From Hemibagrus wyckioides (lineage: Eukaryota; Chordata; Actinopteri; Siluriformes; Bagridae), in contig NC_080717.1 in the NCBI RefSeq assembly GCF_019097595.1, positions 8,073,501-8,137,500 of the forward strand: a stretch of DNA of 64,000 nt. Reading direction: 5' to 3'. A program made the position numbers and the translations under genes. Each line of letters opens with the position of its first letter. The stretch's first letter is position 1. A model generated the notes under the pieces. That model had not been told where the DNA came from, ran no database searches, and saw only the letters and a program-made list of their open reading frames with translations. Positions 49,101 through 61,100 of the stretch are shown here, piece after piece.

Positions 49101-52100
49101 TGTATTTGGATTTTAATTCGAAATGGGTGTGGCCTAAACCACACTTGTTGATATTTGTTCTTTCCAAATAACGTATTCATACTTGGATACGTCTCTAGTG
49201 CTGATAGGGCAGGTTGGCATCAGTGTTAACTTAGAAAGAACAACAAATAAAAGTCACAGTACATTGTTATTTATTGTCTTAGAGATGTGTATTTGTCAGC
49301 ATGTCAGGTGATCTGTAACTAGGATAATCAGGTTGAGTAAAGTGGCCTAGTTTCCTTTTCCTGCTGTTGATTAGGATGATGCAATCATGAGTGTGTGTCT
49401 CTTCATGAAATCAAGATCTATGACTTAACACCCTCCTTCAGGCATGTATGAGGTATTGCTTGCCTTTGCATGTCTACAGGGAAATTTGGATTACTACTGA
49501 CCCTCTTGGTAGGCGCTAAATTAGTGATGATTAAATTGAAGAAATTTGTAATGGAATACGTGAGATCCAGAGCCAGATGTTAAAAACTAAATCATCTTCT
49601 TCATGTGTTAACACAATAGCATCTGGCTCAGTCGCCACTCTTAAAGTTTTAAGAATGATAATGAATACCATAGAAATGTTTTAGGAGAATGGGTAGGGTA
49701 ACTCTGTGTTCTCAATATATGTACATTCCCCTGCCACTCCGAAAGGCAAAAAAGCAACTGGAACTTTAAAAGCTTTGCGGAATTTGCTGACTGGCCAGCG
49801 TGGCAACTTGATCCTCTCAGCGCCCAACACCCTACTGGCTTCTGGTCCCAAGATTCCCAGAACAGTGTGTGTGTATGTGTGTGTGTGCCTCTGAGGAGTA
49901 GTGGCAGAGAGAGCCACGAGCCAAACCACACTTTTCCCACCACTCAACCACCTTAAAAAAACCCAAAAAACTTTGTACCATGCTTGCTGTTCTTAAGCTG
50001 CATGCCTTTTTAAGCTCATATGGTCATACTTTTATGTCAATTTTCCAGTAATGGAGGCGTGGCCCCTGTACTTGTTAATCTCAGTAATGGAGGTGTGGCC
50101 TATGATGGTTGGTGTCAGTAATGGAGTTGTAGCCTATGATGATTGGTTTGAGTAGAGGAGGTGTTGCCTATGATGGTTAGTGTCAGTAGTGAAGGTGTGG
50201 CCTGTGATGGTTGGTGTCAGTAATGGAGGTGTGACCTATGATGGTTAGTGTCAGTAGTGGAGGTGTAGCCTATAATGGTTGGTGTCAGTAATGGAGGTGT
50301 GGCCTGTGATGGTTAGTATGAGTAAAGGAGGTGTGGCCTGTGATAGTTGTCAGTAATGGAGGTGTGGCCTATGATGGTTAGTGTGAGTAATGGCGGTGTG
50401 GCCTATGATGGTTGGTATCGGTAAAAGAGGTGTGCCCTATGATGGTTGGTGTCAGTAAAAGAGGTGTGGCCTATGATGGTTAGTGTCAGTAATGTAGGCA
50501 TGACCTCAGTGCTTGTTTGACTGAATTAAGGAGATGTCATTCAACTAACTCTGAATCATATCTTCTGTATTTTTCTCACATCAGATCATCAATCACATAT
50601 AGTCGTGGTTGGAGGGAGATTACATGCCTGTTTAGATTTCATAAGCTAATTGCCATTAAGCCCATTAATACAATGGAAGGTGTCTGAAGAAGAGAGGCTA
50701 GTGTAAACATATCCAGCCATGGGCCTCAGGGTAGTGTTAACTGTCATGCTTAGCAATTGGTAGCAATTGACCTATTGACAGCTGGGGAAATGGGTGCTCT
50801 TTACCTGTCTGGGTGAATTGAGTGTGGCGTGTGTAAATGGGTTATTGTTATCATTCTGACTTGTCACCCAAGGCAACGACAGCAAAACAGGCAATACAGG
50901 GCAGAGAGAATGAGAGTAAGTGTATAGGGGCCGCTCTGATGGAGCTGGAGACCGAGCACACACCTTCCTTGATATGTTGTTGACCCACATTTTACAAGTT
51001 AACACTGACCAGAAATATGACTAATAAAATATCATCTGCACTGATGCTCCATAGAATTCATTTTGGAAACAATTCTGAACACACTATAATAGTGTGGCCA
51101 GGAAATACAGACTCAACAGAGAAAACCACAAAATACCATTTGAACCTTATGAGTTTATTTTTGTATTTTCCTGACATGGATCATTTTCGGGGGTTTTTTA
51201 TAAGCATTCTACTAGTGCATTTTTTTAATGTCAGATTAATAGATGTCTTAACCCATCTATAAATGATAGCTGGTCCCACTCATTATAATGACCAGTTTTG
51301 TTCTCTAGTGCATTGTATTTATTTGTAATGGAGTATGTATGAAAGGCTCTATCAGTCTTCCAAAGAGAGGAGTCTAAACGCTCTGTGCTCTCCATGGTGG
51401 TCTGTTTGGGATTCGCCATGTAGTTGTTGGCCCACAGAACCTTATGATGGCAACACAAACTATCACAAAACCCTCTCATTCCAGCACTTCCCGGAGGGAG
51501 ACCCTTACTCAATCTTTCATAGTTTCATACTACTCGATTTTGGCTTCTTACCATGTTTGGCCCACTCTGGTAAGCCATTTGGAATAGTTGAAGCTTGTGG
51601 AACAGGGTGTTTAAGACATAGTTAGATCCTCAAACTCCCCATGGCCTGAAGTGTATTTATGGGTTGCACAAATTCTCCAGACATTGCAATTGATGAGCGT
51701 TAAGGAAACAATCATAACAGGAAACATAAAGGTGATTTGTCCCTACTGACTCGCACATTTCAGCTTGGGTTTCATTTTATGCAAGGTTGCAGATGCGAGA
51801 GGGCTCATGTAATCCCAGCCCTATTGTCTCAGTCTGGGAAATCATAGCATTCATATCCAGATGGTTTGAAAGCATATCGTAAATCATAGATGGAATTCAT
51901 TTACACTCCTGTTTGCATTTTGCCCGACCACATACCATCCCTACGAAAAAATAAAATAAGAACTAAACAAAAGCGACACTAATCCATTCTAATTGCTTCA
52001 GCATTAAGGGAAGACTTCAGGCATGTATCTTCTTCAGTGTTTGCGGTATTTCTTTTCCTTGTTATGTAAGATGAGGAAATATGTACTGTTCAACAGAAAA

Positions 52101-55100
52101 ATGACTTTATTTGGTTCTGTATCGGAGCAATCTGAAGTGACTATTGCTAATAAATGTGCAAATAAGTGGCTATTAATATTGTTGTTCTTCCATTTTGGTG
52201 AATAATAAAGTTTGGATTGGCAACACAACAGCGATTTCGAGAAAAGCCAGAGGAAGTTGAGCCAGGGTGAAGGATCTCCTCCTTTGTCACAGGCCTCTTC
52301 CTTGAGGTAAAAAAAAAAAAAAAAAAAAAAACTGGCACTTTAAGGAAAGTTTAATCAAAGGTACTTTTGAGCTCCGGAGTGTCTCCGGTGATCATGATGC
52401 TGCCAACAAAAATATTTTGAATTAGATTTCTTTAAGAACAAATAGCTCTATCACTCTGGCTCGATGCTACATCCAGACTTTTAAGGACAAACTTTCATTA
52501 GAGCAGATATAGAAAGTCCTGGCAAGGATCTTTCAGTTTAGTTCCTTTTGGAGAGTTAAAAGGGTGAAATGCTACTTATGTTGGCCTCTTTGCTGAATCC
52601 TGGCCTTTCCTTTTTTCTGTCATTAGTGGACATTCCAGACATGCATGTTTGGCTACCTTAAGCCAGCAGGCCATAAAAGGCTAAAGGAGATATGGGAGGC
52701 TGCATCTTTAAGACAGATCCCCCAGCACAGAGGGCCAAATGGAAAGAGACGCCTGCTAATGTATTGTGCTGCAGGCTGTGGCGCAGTCAGCTGCAGCAGA
52801 AGGGAATGTGTTTAGGTTAAATGGACAAAACAGATTGCCTTTAAAGACTTAGCCCTTCGGTTCTTCCCCTCCCTGCTCAGCCTTAATTCCTTCTCCACAC
52901 AAATACACACACACACACACAATGCAGCATTTGACTGCTATTGATATATAAACCTTATTTGTTTATCCCCCAATAGACTCATTGATTTGCTTGATTTACT
53001 CTGGCACCATAAAACTATTCACGCTGTCATGCACTCCTGATATTTCTGTCTCGCATTCCATTTGTGAGGGGAAAAGGGCCACGGGTAGCTCCAGACAGCT
53101 GTACACTGGTTTGTCCATTAATCGCCGCTGTGCTGGGACAAGGCAGAAGAAGAGAATTGAGAGCAGCTCGTGAAAGTGTGGGGCCTTTTGTTTTCATCGG
53201 CGCACCTCTGATCTGTGAAACGCGCCACGCCGTCAGCCCCTGGGCCCCAATACGGAGGAGAAGCCTTGGGTCTGACCCACAGGCCGTTCCCGAACAGAAG
53301 GCCGAGAGCAAAACGCTCGTAAATCTGCCTGAAGAGTGGGCGTACAGCCTTCCAGGGAGAATGAGAATTCAATCTGGGGGAACGGCGCACCAGGAAGGTT
53401 TACTTGAGGTTTGTGTCTGATGAGAAAGCCATTTGCCGAGTGAAAGAGAGGAGAGGAGAGGAGGGTTACCTCAGATTCCTGCCTGTGACTAATTTCTTTT
53501 TCACACTTCCTCCATTTGTCAAAATGTCATCTACCCACTTCCTCATATGAGAAACAGTAGTGTGATGTGGTCAGTTACGCTTATTAACTTTAGCGGTGCC
53601 TCACTCACCTTGCTGCGGGTCTGTTTTTTTTTTTATTTTTTTTTTTTTAAGTGTTGACAATAGACATGAATTGAAATGATTGTGGATGCTGGAATCAATA
53701 AATTATTGCTTTCCCAGCACAGTTTAAGATCTTCCCAGGATGTGGTAACAGAATTTTGGCAAGGGATTTTTTTTAAAATAGTAGTCAGCTTTTGTTCTAT
53801 TTTATTTTATATCTGGGGAAACTATTAAGTGTCATTTAAAAAAATAGTTGTTATTTTGCATGTTTCTATTTAAACACAGCGTTTTTTCCATGGAATGTGT
53901 GTTTTACAGAACATTTTTCCAGTTTTCTTTTGTAATATTCTTCAATTAATTAGTTTAAAGGACTGAAAATATTTTTATTGAGATGTCATATAAATACCAC
54001 TTATTAATCCCAGTTCTGTCGTAAAAAGTAATAAAAAAAAATCCTCCAAATCATGCCTTATGTGCAAATCCGTGCCTGTGCAAATCACTTTTCCTGTCAA
54101 ACATTCAGATGTATCAGATAGAGTAAGGCATAAGCCTTGTGTAAACAACCGCCGAGGGTGACTCCCCCCACCTTAAGAGCAATGATTGTAGACAGTATTT
54201 ACAGGTTTTGACCTTTATAGCCACGAAGGAGCCACCAGCTAAGGAGTGTGCAAACAGCGCTGCCTCCGTAGAGCGGCAAGCCAGGGAGACATGGCTGGCT
54301 GACAAGGGACTGTGGTTACAATTTCCCTGCAGACATAAACAGTGACACTATCAATTTCCTGCCTTGAGTCTCTTAACAGGGAGTAAGCAAGGCTGTGCGT
54401 GGGCCAGGGGAAACCTCTTTCACTGAGCCGAGCCAAGGCTACTTAAAACTAAGCCTAGCTCAACACTCGTAAGATCTGGTACGCCAGTTCGTGTATAAGG
54501 CTGGATGTAATGCATTTGAAGATGAAAACAGGCAGGGATTTTAAAGATGTAGTCCTGGATATTTATGTTAACCACATCACTGACTTTCTCATGTTGCATC
54601 AATCTGTCATCAGTACGTTAGGATTTAAAAGAAGGTACTGTTTCCAATAGAGCAACAAATTAGATGATGCCATGTGTCAGAGGCAGTAAAGCTAGATACA
54701 GCTCTATCACATCTAAGAGTTGTTAAGAAGGACACGAACTGGGCCTCTCTCTGTGTAGTGATGTACAAATACCTTTTTATTTCAGACTGAGTATGAGTAC
54801 ATGTCAGCTCTGTTTATGCTTCCTCTGTTTAACTACCGGCCATGAAAAGCACAAGTTAACGTACCCTATACTTAGGCTTACTTTCTATTATGTTACGTTA
54901 TTGGTTGTTGGTGTCGGACCATTTTTATGAGTAAATGTGCATAGCATAAGACTAATATCTGATACTGATATCTTTAGAAATGCCCCAACAGACTCAGATG
55001 TCAGTTCTTATAAAAACTAGACATTTTGCGAAATTCAAATGATGATCAATTACAATCTGTTCGAAATCTATTCTCAGGTCCTCCCCGTGTTTCAGAGAAG

Positions 55101-55350
55101 GTGGTGCACCGGCAGACGGTGCGGATCGGACGCACCATGAAGCTCCAGTGTCCCGTTGAGGGTGACCCACCTCCCCTCATCATGTGGAGCAAAGATGGCC
55201 GCAATATCCACAGCGGATGGCTACGCTTCAGGGTCACACATCAAGCACTGCGAATAAAAGAGGTGGAGGCTGAGGATGCTGGTACTTTCAACTGTAAAGC
55301 CACCAACGGCTTTGGCAGCGTCAACATCAACTACACCCTCATTGTGATTG
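35870..55350 (+). CDS. fgfrl1: Fibroblast growth factor receptor-like 1, 5' part
   Basis: Two coding exons are present and the rest lies beyond the window. Exon 2 (from 35836; coding 35870-35933) encodes a signal peptide, [20 protein letters not shown], then Arg and a split Gly. Exon 3 (55078-55350, phase 1 at both ends) encodes [20 protein letters not shown], the Ig1 Cys region [20 protein letters not shown], and [15 protein letters not shown]. It ends [10 protein letters not shown]. This matches FGFRL1, which lacks the tyrosine kinase of other FGFRs and acts as a cell-surface FGF/heparin-binding and cell-adhesion receptor (diaphragm, kidney and craniofacial roles in vertebrates). The intron between them is 19,144 bp. 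Paralogue a/b cannot be decided. Confidence 0.92.
35934..42750. other. fgfrl1 intron, left part
   Basis: No exon with matching phase and Ig-like content was seen. Short open frames (for example 36756-37079 and 40539-40895) are isolated and lack domains. The DNA is largely single-copy in appearance, apart from homopolymers, so conserved regulatory elements may be present but cannot be identified without comparison. Confidence 0.55.
42757..42805. repeat. (GTTT)n / (ATTT)n microsatellite
   Basis: A GTTT run changes into an ATTT run. Confidence 0.95.
43111..43173. repeat. (CT)n microsatellite
   Basis: A nearly uninterrupted CT tract of about 62 bp with one GT interruption. It creates several spurious Arg-Glu open frames on the minus strand. 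Confidence 0.97.
45800..46031 (+). mobile_element. Retroelement 3'-end repeat (fish GAATT-tail family)
   Basis: The sequence carries the motifs GGTTCCTCTCAAGGTTTCTT, TTTTCCTTGCCATCGTCGTC, CTGCTTTGAGACAATGGCCA and CACTATACAAATAAACTGAA, then GAATT repeats. This is a very common dispersed unit in otophysan fish genomes, usually 3' ends of non-LTR elements. The repeat tail fits target-primed integration. Exact family not assigned. Confidence 0.65.
46032..50045. other. fgfrl1 intron, middle part
   Basis: No gene or clear transposon was recognised. Homopolymer runs occur near 48040, 48285 and 48385. A short TG tract lies near 47590 and a mixed GT tract near 49865. Confidence 0.5.
50046..50506. repeat. 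34-bp minisatellite, about 13 units
   Basis: The repeated unit is close to TTGGTGTCAGTAATGGAGG followed by TGTGGCCTATGATGG (34 bp). Units differ by a few substitutions (TAATGG/TAGTGG/TAAAAG; GGTGTGG/GGTGTAG) and one unit is shortened near 50345. Tandem order and gradual divergence indicate a minisatellite within the fgfrl1 intron. Confidence 0.92.
50507..55077. other. fgfrl1 intron, right part before Ig1 exon
   Basis: Apart from homopolymers (52307-52330, 53623-53650) and a CA tract (52904-52920), the DNA looks unique. A block at about 52600-53470 is GC-richer and free of repeats with several overlapping open frames in conflicting directions, a pattern more like non-coding conserved or CpG-rich DNA than an exon. 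Confidence 0.45.
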
Positions 55351-56757
55351 GTGAGTCTTTTGATGGTGTGCATGTCTGTGTAAATCTAGTATGAAGGTAT
55401 AAATCTGTAAAACTCTGACTATTTTGAATATTAAGGCAAAAATCAGTATTATTATTCAGCAGACTTGTAGAGCTTTAATTTCTCATTACAACCTCACTGT
55501 TCCAGCCAACCAGAACTAACTTAATCCAGTTAATACACACAATTATTATTAAAAGACTTGACCCTCCTCTCTGTCTATCATTACGGGCAGTTTGATGGTC
55601 GTCGCTCAGGTGTGACATCCACTGGATGATCTTTTCTGTTTTGGAAAGGCAGAGAGTGTTGCATGAGTAAACTGGCTGCTGGCCCAATTAATCGAGGCCT
55701 AATTTGGCCCGGCTCCCTGTAGAGAACCGTGGAAAGTCTTGTGATCCTATAAGCCTTCTCTCAGAACTCTTGAGTACATGAACCCTGATCCCTGTTGAGA
55801 GAGATCCGAAACTTGCCATTTTATTCAAAACACGGCCTCAGTGCTGAAACATGAACAGCTATTTTCAGCCTATTAAAATAATCACAAAAACAAAGAATAC
55901 AGTCAGTACTATAGAACAGGACTATGGTTTTGTGGGTTTACAGTGATCTGTGCTATCTCCTGGAGTGAATAACTTCTAATTTGAGGGCGGAAAATGTCTA
56001 TCGCAAGCAGCGCCAAGTCTAAATGGAGAGCCTCGCTGTGGGCCTCTATCAGGGTCAGTTTTCTATTAGCCATGCTGAGTTAATTATCTTTTTTATTTTG
56101 TTCTCAATTAAGCCTCATGTAATGTAAGACAAAAGGGGCTGAATTGTGGGTATTGAGCACATCCTCACTAGTGAATAGACTGCTTGTATTTCCCCATACA
56201 GTAGATCATTAGCAATCTTTTAGTATTATCTGTGGTAATATGTAACGCAGTGCAGCCCACTCAGAAAAACTTTCTGACTCACCTTCTAAAAGTCTTGCTT
56301 GTTCATCACATGAGAAAATACTTTTTGTATGCGCACACTACTTCCGGTAGGCATTTAAAATGTTTAATAGTTCCCCAAACCATCCATTATAACAGGAAGA
56401 ATTTTTATATAGCTCAGACAGAAAAAGGGGGTAAGACCTATTAGCATAAAATTAAAGGTTGTGTGAAGGTAATAGAAGGCTCAGCTATCAGCTGAGAAAA
56501 TTACAAGGAGTCCCTGCCTAAAACTCTTGTATAGAATGTGTTGCGAAGGTTGAGGCTTTTAATCCCCCCTCAGGAGCCCCTAATGGATCAGGTTTTTGGG
56601 GGCAGCTGCCACGATGACTTCAGCTGAGCAGCTGCACCCGCTGTGCCTGGGCGCCCAAGTTGCACCAGGACGGCTTTGATGCCTCATTATTGTCTCCGCC
56701 ATGCTGGTTAGTCAGGGCCCTTGAACTCCGTCTTGTATCATAATGTCTTTGTTGAAG

Positions 56758-56809
<52 letters not shown>

Positions 56810-57062
56810 ATGAGAGGAAAGGATGGAGAAGGATGGGGCATCTCATTAATGGCACCAAATGTCCCATAACGATAGTAATATGTGACAGTTTTTAACCTTG
56901 TGGGGACATTTGTCTGGTTCCCATGAAGAAGATCGCTCCTTTACAACAAAGTGCAGCTTTTATTTAGGAAAGAACAAAAGAAAACACTTATTTTAAATTA
57001 CTCTGGTTGAGGTAAAAAATTTGATTAAAAAAAAAAAAAAATCTTGCCTAATGTTAGAATAT
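55351..57062. other. fgfrl1 downstream intron, first part
   Basis: Starts with the donor GTGAGTCT. No further exon was recognised. A (TG)n tract lies at 56764-56809. Confidence 0.55.
56764..56809. repeat. (TG)n microsatellite
   Basis: About 23 TG units, potentially polymorphic. Confidence 0.97.
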
Positions 57063-58198
<1,136 letters not shown>

Positions 58199-61100
58199 AT
58201 TCTAGCATAAAGTTTAAAAAATATTTGGAGACGACTTTTGAATTATTCAGGTGAACAAGTGTTTTTAATAAATATTTGTATCTTCAGTTACAGTCGGAAA
58301 AGTCTGTGAACCCTATGCATTAAGTCATTTTCATCTGAATCATAAACAATTATGAGAAACGTTCTAAATAGAAACCTGCCCTATGACAAAGAAAACAGAT
58401 GTGATTTAACTTCTCTTCACAACACCATCCTGTTCTAGTTGATTTGTTGATTGCACCGAAAAGCATTACAGAATGATTTGGAAAGATTTGGGTGTCCATC
58501 ACTTCACAAAGTCAGACAGTAAAAGCCTCAATCTAAGGCATTTATTTTTTTTCTCTTGTTGACATCTGTGTTGAATCTACAATAAGAAAGAAAAACATGC
58601 ACCAAGAGTAATGTTCAGTGAGATATCAAGGTTGCACTATTAAATCTTTTTGATGCATGTAAAGTTTCAAGAGTAATGAAGTGAGTTTGATTTGCAGAAA
58701 CCCTGACCTGGAGGACCTGGAATAACTGAGGCACTAATGAATTCCAAGCTGTCTCAGGAAAAAACAAATAGATCCGGGTTATCTAAAACTTGATGTAATG
58801 CAACATGACCACGAGCCAAACGAGGCAAATCAAATCAGTTGACTCCATCAGGAAAAAAAAAAATCTTCAGTATTTTAGTACTTGGCTGAAATAGACATCT
58901 TATTCAATTGCGTTTTGTTTTTTTTTGCATAGAAATTATAGGAATGCATCACATTGTCTCCTCACCAGTCACATGTTTAGCAAGACAATATAAAAAAAAA
59001 AGGTTTTACCCGGTAGAAAATGTTATAATTTGATCAGGTGTCATTTTATTTTTCATCCTATAGGCTGGATTTATAATTAGTATTTGGATAACATTTCAGG
59101 AGTCACTCCAGCTCATTCCACAGGCTCCACAAATGTTCTTACAAACTTATAATAATATTGTTCTAGAGTGACACATCCGCCTTGGCAGTTATGGAGGGTG
59201 TGCGTTTGGTTACAAGTAAGGCATTTAAAGTAAAGTGCTGCCACATTTTCAACTATTGAACCATATCTGAGCAATAAACCATGAATGTGGCAGTGGAAGT
59301 TGATCCGTGCCTTTTCTCCAGGTCTGTGGGTGGTCTCGGTAATTAGTTCAGACTGCACCTGAACCTCGAGCATTTCTTCTTTGATATTTTCACGCTCTCA
59401 CTCACAAGAAGTACATCGACACCTTTTTTAAATTAGAACTCACTTGTCTCTCCCTGCTCTTACATTTCATTCCATTCAGATAAATATTTTCAGTTTTTCT
59501 TTTCATTACATTACACCACACAAAAGCTCCTCTGTTTTACGTCTGCACTGAAGTTAGGTACTCGGTGTTAGGCAATGACACTCGTTCATAACAGGAAGGA
59601 TCTTCAAGGACCCCTGAAGTTCTCCAACCAACATTCCGTGCTCTCTTTTTTATTTGTTTTATTAGAAGTAAGTTTGTTTTAGTGTTCACCTCTTCCTCAC
59701 CACTCTTCACACCACCAGTCGGAGGGCAACTTTCAGAACCACAAAGTCAAGCATTGCTCTATATAATCTTGGCTTAAGATTTTAAATATTGATCTAAAGC
59801 CTCGAAACACTGAATAATCCCCAGCTTCCAAAGCTTTCCTTCTCCCAGCTTTCCTTAAAACTTTGTCCACATGAACATGGATATTTTTTTTTTTAAAAAA
59901 AACACTTTTTACCCTTCCTTTATTTTTTTAAAAGAACATTTTTCTAAATATTTCTGTCGAACGTCTTGAAAACGGTCACGTGAGAAACCCAGCCAAATAT
60001 GAACCGATAATACTTCATAAACTGTTATGTAAAACATCTCAAGAATCGTAAAGAGAAATAAAACAGCAACGTGTCAGACATATGGATTCTTGTGGACTGG
60101 CAAGGAGTCTGCTTGCATATTGTAGGCTGGTATTAAAAAAAATAAAATACTACTAAGATTAAAAAAATATATATTGCAGTTATGAGATATGCGATCACTG
60201 TTGTGCTATAAGGCACCAATATAACAATTAGGGTAGCAGGTTGGAGTCCTGGTATGTGCACTAGAACATCCACAACTTTCATGTTTTATATTTTATTTTT
60301 TGGGGAGGATGTTTTCAAAAAGCTTCATTTTCAGTGTTTTTGCTTTTTTGGGTTTGGGCAGGAGACTAGAACTCATAGAAAAAAACTATGTTTTCTAAAA
60401 TATCTGTATAGGTGTGGACAGGGCCTTGAAGCTACTTAAAAAAAACGTTGTGTTTTTGAAGTACTGGGACTGCTTGCGTAGTTCACCCTGGGTTTTATGG
60501 CTTAGTGATCAAATGTCCCAGTGAGGACTGGAGACCAGTGTTGATAGGACTCATTAGTAGCCTTGCCCTTCTTTCGAGCCAGATGGGAAAGACATTAGCA
60601 TCCATCCGTCAGTGGCAGTGCTGGCTCTGGGAACCACTCGTTCCTCTTATAGGTCCCAACCATATTCTGCTCCCTGTCCTCCAAGCGTGATCTGTTTCTT
60701 TTTCCATTCTCACTCCCTTCACCCACTCATTCAAGTTATCCACATATGATGACAGATTTATTTTTCCCCACACCACCAAAGTATCCCTGTTTGTTTACTG
60801 ATCCCCGTGTCCGCCGTTCATATATTTTTATAGTCTGGTTGTTCAGGCTAACTGGAGATAAGGTTCGGGTTATTATGCCAGGGCAGGAAACGGCATCGCT
60901 GGCTAAACTTATATGGGAAAAGGTAGCCTCAAGAGGGGCCAGCAGAGAGGGTCAGTATTTGATATCGCTTGAGAAAAGACTGTTACAGTAATGGTTCATG
61001 TTGCTTTTGTTGGCTCTTGCCAATATAAACTGGCTACTAAAAACTGAACAATGCAACCAAGATAAATGAGATTTTTTTTCTCTTTGTTTATGAACTCCGT

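Noticed and set aside
59113..59373. Minus-strand 86-codon frame with several cysteines
   Set aside because: It looks protein-like (CLTCNQTHTLHNCQGGC) but no family, splice context or start signal was recognised. Kept only as intronic sequence.
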